DNA of 64,000 bases, from NCBI RefSeq assembly GCF_023273855.1, contig NZ_CP096884.1:3348001-3412000 (forward strand). The letters are read 5' to 3'. Positions 1-8,170 of the stretch are shown here, in pieces. Source of the stretch: Seonamhaeicola sp. ML3 (GTDB taxonomy: Bacteria; Bacteroidota; Bacteroidia; Flavobacteriales; Flavobacteriaceae). The notes under the pieces were generated by a model. That model was not told where the DNA came from and ran no database searches. It worked only from the letters and a program-made list of their open reading frames with translations. The number at the start of each line of letters is the position of its first letter. The first letter of the stretch is position 1. Made by a program: the position numbers and the translations under genes.

Positions 1-327
1 AGACTGAGCAAGGAATTACACTATATATCCGAAAAAGTAAACAACACCTTCTTTAATATAAACCTAGATTACAAATACAATTCTGTTGGAGATAGAAACG
101 ATTATTATTCCAGATCAGACCATTATAATTTTGCCAATAAAGAAGTTCCGGTCATTTTTTACTTTAATGGAATACATGAAGATTATCACAAGCACACAGA
201 TACGGCTGAAAAAATAGATTACCTTTTGTTACAAAAACGTGCCCAATTGGTTTTTGCTACGGCTTGGCAAATTGCTAATCAAGAACATCGGGTGGTTCTC
301 GATGAACATAATACATTCTTAAAATAA
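1..327 (+). CDS. M28 family metallopeptidase, C-terminal fragment (cut by window edge)
   Basis: The reading frame is open from base 1 and stops at 325-327, so only the last 108 residues of the protein are visible. The text runs through the SDHYNFA motif of M28 (aminopeptidase Y-like) zinc peptidases, whose His is a usual zinc ligand late in the catalytic domain, then an IFYFNG-HEDYH block and a terminal helix. The same blocks recur at the end of the next gene (387-1409), so the two are tandem paralogues. The part that would hold the signal peptide and first zinc ligands lies outside the window. By analogy with its neighbour it is probably an exported lipoprotein peptidase. Confidence 0.88.
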   Translation, partial: RLSKELHYISEKVNNTFFNINLDYKYNSVGDRNDYYSRSDHYNFANKEVPVIFYFNGIHEDYHKHTDTAEKIDYLLLQKRAQLVFATAWQIANQEHRVVLDEHNTFLK

Positions 328-386
328 CCCCCACAAACTGCTTTAATAAAGACTTTTTTCGTATTATAGTATAAATCGTGCCTATT

Positions 387-1409
387 ATGAAAAAAATCAT
401 ATTAATACCATTTATTGTCCTCCTAACAATTTCGTGTAGCTCTTCGAAAAACAAAAAGAAAAGCAAGGATAGAGACCCAACAACCTATGCAAATACCATT
501 ACTGCAAGTGAGTTAAAAGATATGTTATATATCTATGCTTCCGATGACTATGAAGGCAGAAAAACAGGAGAACCAGGCCAAAAAAAGGCAGTTGAGTTCA
601 TTAAAAATCAATATGTTTCCAACGGTATCCCATCACCTATTTCTGAAGACGATTATTTTCAGGAAATACCAGCATCTTATTTTAAAGGACATGTAGGTGC
701 TTCGGAAAACGTTATGGCATATATTAAAGGAAGTGAAAAGCCAGAAGAAGTTATTGTTATTTCAGCCCACTTAGACCATATAGGTGTTTCTGAAAATGGT
801 GAAATTAATAATGGTGCAGATGATGATGGTTCTGGTACTGTAGCTATTCTCGAAATAGCGGAAGCCTTTAAAACAGCAACAGATAAAGGACACGGTCCCA
901 AACGTTCTATTTTATTCCTGCATGTTACAGGAGAGGAAATAGGACTTTACGGATCACGTTATTACACCGATGTAGACCCTATATTTCCTTTAGAGAATAC
1001 AGTAGCAAATCTTAACATGGATATGATTGGACGAATAGACAAAAAATACAAGTATAACCCCAACTATATTTATTTAATTGGATCGAATAGGCTAAGCGAT
1101 GAATTACATGACATTTCTGAAGCCATGAACGAAACATACGTTAAACTTAAAATTGACTATACTTATAACGCAAAAACCGACCCAAATCGCTTTTATTTTC
1201 GTTCTGATCATTACAATTTTGCCAAAAATAATATTCCCTCAATTTTCTATTTTAATGGCACACACGAAGACTATCACAGACCCACAGACACACCAGATAA
1301 GATAGAGTACGAACTCCTGGCCACAAGAGCTAAACTCGTTTTTTACACCGCTTGGGAACTGGCCAACAGAGCAGAACGTATTAAAGTTGATGAGGAAAAG
1401 AAATTTTAA
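387..1409 (+). CDS. M28 family zinc peptidase, lipoprotein
   Basis: Exported di-zinc aminopeptidase-type protein of 340 residues. The N-terminus is a lipoprotein signal ending in TISC (Cys17), followed by a lysine-rich linker. The catalytic domain shows AHLDH (His near 128, Asp near 130), GADDDGSG near 144-151 (bridging Asp), GEEIGL near 182-187 (catalytic and metal-binding Glu), NMDMIGR, and the late SDH motif. All ligands expected of family M28 are present, so it should be active. An in-frame GTG lies 9 bases upstream at 378, but the ATG at 387 gives a cleaner signal peptide. It sits 59 bases after a paralogue and ends before a strong terminator hairpin. The peptide substrate is not predictable. 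Confidence 0.92.
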   Translation: MKKIILIPFIVLLTISCSSSKNKKKSKDRDPTTYANTITASELKDMLYIYASDDYEGRKTGEPGQKKAVEFIKNQYVSNGIPSPISEDDYFQEIPASYFKGHVGASENVMAYIKGSEKPEEVIVISAHLDHIGVSENGEINNGADDDGSGTVAILEIAEAFKTATDKGHGPKRSILFLHVTGEEIGLYGSRYYTDVDPIFPLENTVANLNMDMIGRIDKKYKYNPNYIYLIGSNRLSDELHDISEAMNETYVKLKIDYTYNAKTDPNRFYFRSDHYNFAKNNIPSIFYFNGTHEDYHRPTDTPDKIEYELLATRAKLVFYTAWELANRAERIKVDEEKKF

Positions 1410-1430
1410 AAACCAACAATAACAAAAAAA

Positions 1431-1451
1431 GCCTTTCGAAATTCGAAAGGC
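1431..1451. terminator. Bidirectional rho-independent terminator
   Basis: A 9-bp perfect inverted repeat (GCCTTTCGA / TCGAAAGGC) with a 3-base loop, preceded by seven A and followed by CTTTTATTTT. It can end both the M28 gene reading right and the tRNA-His transcript reading left. Confidence 0.85.
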
Positions 1452-1461
1452 TTTTATTTTG

Positions 1462-1536
1462 GGTGGAAGACCGGGTTCGAACCGGCGACCTCCGGAACCA
1501 CAATCCGGCGCTCTAACCAGCTGAGCTACAACCACC
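1462..1536 (-). tRNA. tRNA-His (anticodon GTG)
   Basis: Read on the minus strand the bases fold into a cloverleaf. The D stem is GCTC/GAGC, the anticodon stem CCGGA/TCCGG with loop TTGTGGT (anticodon GTG), and the T arm has loop TTCGAAC. An encoded G at position -1 (base 1536) faces C73 (base 1462), the identity pair of bacterial tRNA-His. The terminal CCA is not encoded. The acceptor stem GTGGTTG against CTTCCAC leaves two adjacent U-U mismatches at 5:68 and 6:67. The spurious peptide beginning MVVVAQLVRAP that can be read across this gene is not a protein. Confidence 0.95.
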
Positions 1537-1612
1537 ATGTAGCTTGCATTTTAAATGCGAGTGCAAATGTAATAGATTTAGCTGTTTCAGCAAAGACTTT
1601 TTTAACTTTTTA

Positions 1613-2335
1613 CTACTTTAAATCGTACAGACTCTCTACGGCAGCATAACGCTCTGTGGTAAAGCCCTCTGCATGCTCTGCCCCTATTAAACGCCCTAAA
1701 TCACGAGCTCTATATTCAACACTGTCTGTAAAATTTTTACTAGAAATTGGTGTTTCAGGCCCTTTATTATTTTCATCGTAAAATTGGGTTTTATAGGCCA
1801 TAACAGCTGCTATTTTTTTCTCTATAAACCCAGAAACATCAACCACAAAATCTGGTTCTATATTTTTCCACTGGATATAGTGATAAACCTGTTTTGGTCG
1901 CCAACAATCCTGTAACGCTTTTTCTGTACCAAATTTAGTTTCAATCTTAACTAATCCGCTTAAGAAACAAGCACTACTAACCAACTCACTCCCTTTAGCA
2001 TGATCTATATGCCTATCTTCTATGGCATTACATAACACAATATCGGGTTGGTATTTTCTAATTACCTTAATAAGCTCTAATTGATGCTGTTTATCATTTA
2101 CAAAAAAGCCATCGGCAAATCCCATATTAATACGAATCGAAACACCCAGAATATTTTTAGCCATTTCAGATTCGGCCGCTCTTGTTTCTGCTGTTCCACG
2201 AGTACCTAGTTCACCTCGTGTAAGATCTACAATTCCGACCGTTTTACCATTTGCAATTTCTTTAGCTAGTGTAGCACCACAACCTAATTCTACATCATCT
2301 GGATGGGCCCCAATAGCCAAAATATCTAATTTCAT
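1613..2335 (-). CDS. bshB1: Bacillithiol biosynthesis deacetylase BshB1
   Basis: Zinc-dependent PIG-L/LmbE-family deacetylase that removes the acetyl group from GlcNAc-malate, the second step of bacillithiol synthesis in the cytosol. The 240-residue length is normal. The family zinc motif AHPDD stands at residues 10-14 and the second motif RHIDH at 108-112. The N-terminal wording (LDILAIGAHPDDVELGCG) is typical of the Bacteroidota BshB1 group and separates it from general LmbE sugar deacetylases. bshC, the last enzyme of the path, is at 59391-60986. The gene stands alone, downstream of a divergent 308-base spacer. Confidence 0.93.
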   Translation of the reverse strand: MKLDILAIGAHPDDVELGCGATLAKEIANGKTVGIVDLTRGELGTRGTAETRAAESEMAKNILGVSIRINMGFADGFFVNDKQHQLELIKVIRKYQPDIVLCNAIEDRHIDHAKGSELVSSACFLSGLVKIETKFGTEKALQDCWRPKQVYHYIQWKNIEPDFVVDVSGFIEKKIAAVMAYKTQFYDENNKGPETPISSKNFTDSVEYRARDLGRLIGAEHAEGFTTERYAAVESLYDLK

Positions 2336-2643
2336 TGATTGTATTTTATTGTACGTTTAATCGAAAAATTCCTAAAATATTTACAAAATATTCAGAAAAT
2401 CTTCTGTGATAACTCCCTCGATAAGCATAATAATGCAAAGGAAATTTGTAAACCAACAAAACTTGTAAATACGAAAACGTGTTCGTTAATGGTTTTGTTA
2501 ATTATTGTAGGCTAAATATAATAATTATTCAAAAATAAAGACTTACTGGAAAGCATGACATTAGTCATAATTAGTAGTTTTACTTGGTAATAATTTTACA
2601 GTATCAAAAAAAAGAAAAAAACTAACCGGAAAACCTATTCATT
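2336..2643. other. Divergent spacer between bshB1 and the SLC13 gene
   Basis: No gene is visible in these 308 bases. The stretch is very AT-rich. It holds a short dyad ATGAC-atta-GTCAT near 2554-2567 and several TAAT/ATTA runs. I see no exact TTG-n19-TAnnTTTG promoter for either gene; TAATTTTA near 2589 is a weak -7 candidate for the rightward gene. Confidence 0.4.
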
Positions 2644-4485
2644 ATGTATTTAATGCTCGTAATCTTAGTTATAACCATAGGCCTCTTTGTTTGGGGAAAA
2701 TTCACCCCGGATATTGTAGCACTTATTTCCATGATAAGTCTTTACCTAACTGGTATTTTAACACCAACTGAAACATTGAGCGGATTTAGTAATCCTACCG
2801 TAATTATGATTGCTGCTCTTTTCATAATCGGTGAAGGTATTGCTCAAACTGGCTGGACAGCCATGGCTGGTAAAAAGTTTGTAGAATGGGCAGGCAAAAG
2901 TGTACCTAAACTATTGGTTATTGTAAGTTTAGGTGCCGGTGTTTTATCTGGATTTGTAAGTAATACAGGAACGGTAGCTACGCTAATGCCTTTAACTATT
3001 TCCTCTGCTTGGAGTATTGGTACTTTACCTTCTAAAATGCTTATGCCTGTAGCTTTTGGTTCTAATACTGGTGGTTTACTAACCCTAACTGGAACACCAC
3101 CAAATATTATCGCTAGTAATGCGCTTGTTGAAGCTGGCCTTGAAGGATTTTCATTCTTCGAGTTTGGATTAATAGGCTTACCACTTTTAATAATTGCCTT
3201 ATTATATTTTAGGTATGTAGGCTATAAACTTTTGCCTAATAATAAAACCAATAATAAGCCGGTAGATATTGAGTCTACGCTTCACAACTGGATTGAAGCC
3301 TACAAAGTAAATAACGATTACTATAGACTACGTATTAGATCCTTGTCTCCACTTATTGATACAAAAATTAAACATTGGGATTTTGAAAACGAATTCAATG
3401 TCAACATTATAAGGCTTAAGAGAAGACATCCAAATGTACTTAAAGGCTATCCAAAGTTCGAAGAACTTCCCGATTTAGAAACAGAACTTAGATATCATGA
3501 TATTATTACAGTAAAAGGGGATACAGAAGCGATTAACAGAATTATGATTCGCTTCAGACTTGGTCTTTTACCTTTGGAAGCTGAGAGTACAGACGAATTA
3601 AAAAACAATCTTATAAACCAAGAGGTTGGTATGACCGAGGTTATCGTTAACCCAAACTCTTCGTTAGTGGGACGAAAATATAAGTTAGGCGAATACTTTA
3701 GAAGGTACAATATACAATTGTTGGCTGTTTCTAGAAACCACACCCCACTCACAGCTAAAGAAATTCGCGTAAAAGTAGGTGACGCCTTTTTACTAAGAGG
3801 AACTTGGGACAGTATTGAAGACCTTAAAAAACAACATGAAAATCTTGTTATTTGTGGTAGTCCCGAAGGTATGGCCAAAAATGTTGAAAGCCTTAATTAC
3901 AAATCTTACATAGCTCTAGGTGCCCTATTGCTCATGATAGTATTCATGGTCTTTAAAATTGTTCCAGGATCTATAGCGGCTTTAATTTCTGCTGGTATTA
4001 TCTTATTGACCAGATGCGTACCTATGGCCAAAGCATATAAAGGGATAAGCTGGATAAGCGTGGTAATGATTGCAGCCATGATTCCTATGGGTATCGCATT
4101 GCAGAAAACAGGCACAGCACAATTAATAGCCAATGGTTTGGTTAACTATCTTGGATCTGTAAGTCCAACGCTTTTACTTGGAGGGATCTTTATACTTACA
4201 ACCACTTTTAGCCAAGTAATCAACAACTCGGCTACAGCAGTATTAATGGCTCCAATAGCAATTATAGCAGCTACATCGTTAAACTTATCACCAGAACCAT
4301 TCATGATTGTTGTTGCTATTAGCGCTTCAACAGCATTCTTAACCCCTATTGGTACAACTACCAACGCTATGGTTATGACATCAGGTGGTTATAAGTTCAT
4401 GAATTACCTAAAAGTTGGTGCGCCGCTTTTATTAATATTTTTGATTGTAACTATGGTTTTAGTACCTATAATTTGGCCGTTTTAA
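2644..4485 (+). CDS. SLC13/DASS-type anion permease with two TrkA-C domains
   Basis: Integral inner-membrane transporter of 613 residues. The N-terminal half-transporter (about 1-200) has SNTGTVATLMP and TGTPPNI, and the C-terminal half (about 420-613) has NNSATAVLM and TPIGTTTNA, the paired signatures of the divalent anion:Na+ symporter superfamily. Between them, about residues 205-400, lie two soluble RCK_C (TrkA-C) domains, usually ligand-sensing regulators. Proteins with this layout have been linked to sulfate or dicarboxylate uptake; the sequence alone does not fix the substrate. It stands alone between divergent bshB1 and convergent rlmF. Confidence 0.88.
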   Translation: MYLMLVILVITIGLFVWGKFTPDIVALISMISLYLTGILTPTETLSGFSNPTVIMIAALFIIGEGIAQTGWTAMAGKKFVEWAGKSVPKLLVIVSLGAGVLSGFVSNTGTVATLMPLTISSAWSIGTLPSKMLMPVAFGSNTGGLLTLTGTPPNIIASNALVEAGLEGFSFFEFGLIGLPLLIIALLYFRYVGYKLLPNNKTNNKPVDIESTLHNWIEAYKVNNDYYRLRIRSLSPLIDTKIKHWDFENEFNVNIIRLKRRHPNVLKGYPKFEELPDLETELRYHDIITVKGDTEAINRIMIRFRLGLLPLEAESTDELKNNLINQEVGMTEVIVNPNSSLVGRKYKLGEYFRRYNIQLLAVSRNHTPLTAKEIRVKVGDAFLLRGTWDSIEDLKKQHENLVICGSPEGMAKNVESLNYKSYIALGALLLMIVFMVFKIVPGSIAALISAGIILLTRCVPMAKAYKGISWISVVMIAAMIPMGIALQKTGTAQLIANGLVNYLGSVSPTLLLGGIFILTTTFSQVINNSATAVLMAPIAIIAATSLNLSPEPFMIVVAISASTAFLTPIGTTTNAMVMTSGGYKFMNYLKVGAPLLLIFLIVTMVLVPIIWPF

Positions 4486-4558
4486 ATCATCCAAAAAATC
4501 TTAATACAGGAATTAAAATTAAAGGTACGCTTATGAAATATATAAGAATTAGTATTGG

Positions 4559-5437
4559 TTAATTTGAATAGGACCAGGCGATAAACCTAGATTGTTTATT
4601 CCCTGGTCCACTTTTTAGAACCTTAATCGAGTTAACATTTAATTTTTTCAGGGCTACTTTCAATCCTCTTATCAGTTCTTTCTTTGAAACTAAAGCACTG
4701 AACCATACGCACTGGTTCTTAAATAAGGAACTCTCGTAAATATAATTATGCAGAAATGCCTTTTCCCCGCCTTTACACCATAACTCGTTATGCTTTCCAG
4801 AAAAATTTCTGGTTAAACTTTCTTCCGTTTTCCCCAAACCTCTCAGTTTTTTTGTTGTAGCAGCGATAGCTTCTTTTTCAGATTTATAGAACGGGGGATT
4901 ACACATAGCAACTGTAAATTGGTCTTCGTCTGATAAAACACCTTTTAAAATAAACCTACTATCCTTTTGAAACCGAAGTGAAATAGCATGATTTAAATCA
5001 TTCTTATCAACTATGTTTTGGGCAAATTCCAAAGCGGTTGTATCGATATCGGTTCCCACAAAATCCCAATTGTACTCTGCATTGCCCAAAATAGGATAAA
5101 TACAATTGGCTCCTGTACCAATATCCAAAACGTTGACGTCCTTCGAAACCCCAGAAAACTCCAACAATTCTGCTAAATGATGAATATAATCTACACGTCC
5201 GGGAATTGGTGGGCATAGATTCTCATCTGGAAAATCCCAAAACTTAATGCCGTAATACTTAAACAACAAAGCTGTGTTAAGCGCTTTTACTGCCTTTGGA
5301 TCAGCAAAATCTATAGTCTTGGTTTGGTATTCATTAGTAAACACAAATGAGGTTAATTGCGGATACACCAAGCCTAGGGCATCTAAATCGTATCCAGAGC
5401 TGTGTTTGTTATTTGGATGTAAGTTTGATTCTTTCAA
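4559..5437 (-). CDS. rlmF: 23S rRNA (adenine-1618-N6)-methyltransferase RlmF
   Basis: SAM-dependent methyltransferase that methylates N6 of A1618 (E. coli numbering) in 23S rRNA. It has 292 residues, close to E. coli RlmF. Motif I is DIGTGA at residues 105-110 and the catalytic adenine-binding motif NPPF is at 180-183. The N-terminal HPNNKHSSGYD block and the CPPIPGRVDYIHHLA block are specific to this family and distinguish it from other N6-adenine methylases. It runs convergent to the SLC13 gene and 15 bases after a small hypothetical gene. Confidence 0.93.
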   Translation of the reverse strand: MKESNLHPNNKHSSGYDLDALGLVYPQLTSFVFTNEYQTKTIDFADPKAVKALNTALLFKYYGIKFWDFPDENLCPPIPGRVDYIHHLAELLEFSGVSKDVNVLDIGTGANCIYPILGNAEYNWDFVGTDIDTTALEFAQNIVDKNDLNHAISLRFQKDSRFILKGVLSDEDQFTVAMCNPPFYKSEKEAIAATTKKLRGLGKTEESLTRNFSGKHNELWCKGGEKAFLHNYIYESSLFKNQCVWFSALVSKKELIRGLKVALKKLNVNSIKVLKSGPGNKQSRFIAWSYSN

Positions 5438-5452
5438 TTTTATTATGAATTA

Positions 5453-5722
5453 CTAATCGGCTAATTGAATATTAAGTTCTGAAATTGAACCTTCTTTAAT
5501 TCTTTCAATTTCATTAAGAGACAATTGAAACCAATATTCTTTTTCACTTTTATCAAAAAAACTGAAACAAAATTCGTCTTCAGTCGCATCAAACCCTCCG
5601 CAATAATTTAAAGTTTGAAATTGATCACTGCTTTCAATCTCTCTCCATTGTTCTATTGGTAAGCTCTTTTTGATAATCTCGTCGCAAATATTACGAAGCT
5701 CTATATCTATTTTAATTTTCAA
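5453..5722 (-). CDS. Small hypothetical protein, 89 aa
   Basis: I do not recognise this protein. It is acidic and soluble, with no signal peptide or membrane segment. It lies between the MATE gene (19 bases away) and rlmF (15 bases) on the same strand, which suggests co-transcription. Codon use looks like that of its neighbours and the frame is clean, so it is probably a real gene. The central CGGFDATEDEFCFSFFD segment resembles the beta-rich core of small immunity-like or SMI1-like proteins only superficially, so I give no function. Confidence 0.6.
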   Translation of the reverse strand: MKIKIDIELRNICDEIIKKSLPIEQWREIESSDQFQTLNYCGGFDATEDEFCFSFFDKSEKEYWFQLSLNEIERIKEGSISELNIQLAD

Positions 5723-5741
5723 AATTCAATATTTTATTAAA

Positions 5742-7148
5742 CTATATCTGAACCATTTTCCAGTTTCCTTTCCTAAACCATACTATAGCCATAATTGCAA
5801 TTAGTATTTCTGCTACTGTTATGGCCCAAAATACACCTATTGGTCCAAAATCTAAATTAAATGCCATTAAATATGCAAATGGCAATTGTAGTAACCAAAA
5901 ACAAATAAAATTTATTTTGGTAGGTGTTTTGGTATCACCGGCCCCGTTAAAAGCATTTATAACTACCATACCATAACCATAAAAAACATACCCAGCCGCA
6001 ATGACCCTTAAACACAAGCTACCATATTTTACAACATCTAGAGTAGTGTTAAATAACGAAATAATCTGTGGAGCGAACACTAAATAGATTACGGAAACAA
6101 ACCCCATAAAAAAAGAACTGTATTTACCTGTTTTCCAAACCGACAATTCTGCTCTATCTGGTTTCTGTGCTCCTAAATTTTGTCCAACTAAAGTTGCAGC
6201 TGCATTGCTCATACCCCAGGCAGGCATTAAAGTAAACATCATAACCCGGATGGCAATGGTGTAGCCAGCCAACACTTCGCTACCAAATTCACTCATAATG
6301 CGCATTAGAAACACCCAAGAGGACGTCCCGATTAAAAACTGACCAATACCACCTAAAGATACCTTAATGAGATTTAACATAACACCAACCCTAATCACCA
6401 AATCCTTAAAAGCTATTTTTATTTTACCATAGCCGTAGAATAAAACGGTTAACTGAAAAATAACTGCTACCCCTCTACCAATAGTAGTTGCGATAGCTGC
6501 TCCCTGAACACCGTAGGCTGGAATTGGCCCCAATCCAAAAATAAAAATAGGATCTAGAATGATATTTAATCCGTTTGAGAGGATTAACACTTTCATGGCA
6601 ATAGATGCATCCCCAGCACCTCTAAAGATGGCGTTAATTAGAAATAACAGCATAATGGTTACATTCCCACCTAAAAGGACTTGGGTGTAACCATAACCCT
6701 CTTCAATTAAATCTGCTTCCCCGCCCATTAAACCTAAAATCTCTTTGGGAAAAAGAACACCAACAACGCTAATGCCCGCAGCAACAAAAATTCCAATAAA
6801 AATAACTTGCACCGCAGCTCTAGAAGCCCCCTGAATATCTTTCTCTCCTATACGTCTTGCCACTACAGCGGTTGCAGCCATACTTAACCCTATGGCTACC
6901 GCATATACCAGTGTAATCACAGACTCCGTAAGGCCAATGGTGGCCACGGCATTAACACTCACTTGAGACACATAAAGGATATCTACTATGGCAAAAATAG
7001 ACTCCATGAGCATTTCCAAAATCATAGGAACGGAAAGCATAAAAACGGCCTTTCGTATACTCCCAGACGTGAACTCTTGTTCCTTTCCGGTAACGGCAAT
7101 TTTAAAGTAGTGAATAAATTGTTTAAACGTAATTTTATTTGACTGCAT
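5742..7148 (-). CDS. MATE family efflux transporter
   Basis: Polytopic inner-membrane cation antiporter of the multidrug and toxic compound extrusion family, 468 residues with about 12 predicted membrane helices in two similar halves. The N-half opens with the SVPMILEMLMESIFAIVDI block typical of MATE helix 1, followed by GLTESV; the second half has NAAATLVGQNLGA. A cytosolic N-terminal extension of about 30 residues precedes helix 1. Drugs or metabolites could be exported; substrate is unknown. A second, only distantly similar MATE gene lies at 41681-43054. Confidence 0.9.
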   Translation of the reverse strand: MQSNKITFKQFIHYFKIAVTGKEQEFTSGSIRKAVFMLSVPMILEMLMESIFAIVDILYVSQVSVNAVATIGLTESVITLVYAVAIGLSMAATAVVARRIGEKDIQGASRAAVQVIFIGIFVAAGISVVGVLFPKEILGLMGGEADLIEEGYGYTQVLLGGNVTIMLLFLINAIFRGAGDASIAMKVLILSNGLNIILDPIFIFGLGPIPAYGVQGAAIATTIGRGVAVIFQLTVLFYGYGKIKIAFKDLVIRVGVMLNLIKVSLGGIGQFLIGTSSWVFLMRIMSEFGSEVLAGYTIAIRVMMFTLMPAWGMSNAAATLVGQNLGAQKPDRAELSVWKTGKYSSFFMGFVSVIYLVFAPQIISLFNTTLDVVKYGSLCLRVIAAGYVFYGYGMVVINAFNGAGDTKTPTKINFICFWLLQLPFAYLMAFNLDFGPIGVFWAITVAEILIAIMAIVWFRKGNWKMVQI

Positions 7149-7343
7149 GATTTTGCTGAATTAAAATAAACATCGCAGAAGACCTAAATCTTCAACTCAT
7201 TTTTTAACCCGTAAATAAGGGTGTTAACGGAAGTCGGTTTAAACAATCATAAGCAGCAAAGTTGTTGAAATAATCTGAAAAATACAAAATGAAATTTTAG
7301 GCAAGCGTTTTAGATTGGTTTATATTCGTTGAAATTTTTTGCC

Positions 7344-8003
7344 ATGCTCAAAGCAGTTATTTTTGATATGGATGGGGTTATCATTGATAGTGAACCCATG
7401 CACCACAAAGCCTACCATGATATGTTTGATGAGGTAGGCATTGAAGTTTCCAGTGAACTTTACGAATCTTTTACAGGACAATCAACGATTAATATATGCA
7501 AGCGTTTGGTTGAGCATTTCAATTTAGAAGCATCTCCAGAAACTCTTGTAGCTCTTAAACGAAAACACTACAAACAATTTTTTGAAACCAATTTTGACTT
7601 AACCCTTATTGAAGGTGTTTTGGAATTGATTCAAGATTATCACCGCAACGGATTGACTTTAGTTTTAGGTTCTTCTGCAGCGATGACGAGTATCAATCAA
7701 ATTTTTGATCGCTTTGATTTAAATCAATATTTTAAGGCAAAATTGAGTGGTGCCGACTTAAAAGAGTCTAAACCACATCCCGAAATTTTTATAAAAGCAG
7801 CTGAAGCATCTGGTTTTAAACCTGAAGAATGTATGGTTATCGAAGATTCAACTAATGGCATTAAAGCAGCTAATAATGCTGGTATTTATTGCGTTGGTTT
7901 TGATAGTTTCCATTCCAAAAACCAGGATTACACAAAAGCTAACAAAGTAATTACCGATTTTAAGGAGATTTATTTTGATAGGGTTAGTTCTATTTTGAAT
8001 TAA
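7344..8003 (+). CDS. HAD-superfamily phosphatase / beta-phosphoglucomutase-like
   Basis: Cytosolic haloacid dehalogenase-type hydrolase of 219 residues. Motif I is FDMDGV at residues 7-12, with Asp8 as nucleophile and Asp10 as general acid. A helical cap of type C1 follows, then motif II LGSSA, the motif III Lys in KESKPHPEIF, and motif IV VIEDSTNGI. This set fits the beta-phosphoglucomutase / sugar-phosphatase subgroup; which sugar phosphate is used cannot be told. The frame is open from a TTG at 7329, but the ATG at 7344 places motif I at the usual distance. A -7-like TATATTCG lies at 7321-7328. Confidence 0.88.
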   Translation: MLKAVIFDMDGVIIDSEPMHHKAYHDMFDEVGIEVSSELYESFTGQSTINICKRLVEHFNLEASPETLVALKRKHYKQFFETNFDLTLIEGVLELIQDYHRNGLTLVLGSSAAMTSINQIFDRFDLNQYFKAKLSGADLKESKPHPEIFIKAAEASGFKPEECMVIEDSTNGIKAANNAGIYCVGFDSFHSKNQDYTKANKVITDFKEIYFDRVSSILN

Positions 8004-8016
8004 AAAAACCAATATC

Positions 8017-8106
8017 ATTCTGAATTCCAGCCTGACACGGTAGGCAGGTGTTTCAGAATCGAATCAAAAAATAATTTAACTAATAGAGAAACTGAATCAA
8101 GTTCAG
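8017..8106. repeat. Dispersed intergenic hairpin repeat (TGAA/TTCA type), two units
   Basis: Two small inverted repeats stand side by side. The first has arms ATTCTGAA (8017-8024) and TTCAGAAT (8052-8059) around an inner GCCT/AGGC pair. The second has CTGAA (8092-8096) and TTCAG (8102-8106), followed by GTTGACA. Related units occur at 48301, 48453, 57648 and 57707, always between genes. Confidence 0.6.
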
Positions 8107-8120
8107 GTTGACAACAAAGC

Positions 8121-8153
8121 AAAAAAAAAGCAACCAAAAATGGTTGCTTTTTT
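8121..8153. terminator. Bidirectional rho-independent terminator
   Basis: Arms AAAAAAGCAACCA and TGGTTGCTTTTTT around an AAAA loop give a GC-cored stem with A and T tails on both sides. It lies between the convergent HAD gene and lpdA and can serve both. Confidence 0.88.
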
Positions 8154-8170
8154 CATCTATTTCTAAATTC

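Noticed and set aside
1239-1538. Minus-strand open frame of 99 codons beginning MVVVAQLVRAP
   Set aside because: It is the tRNA-His gene read as protein, running on through the terminator into the M28 gene.
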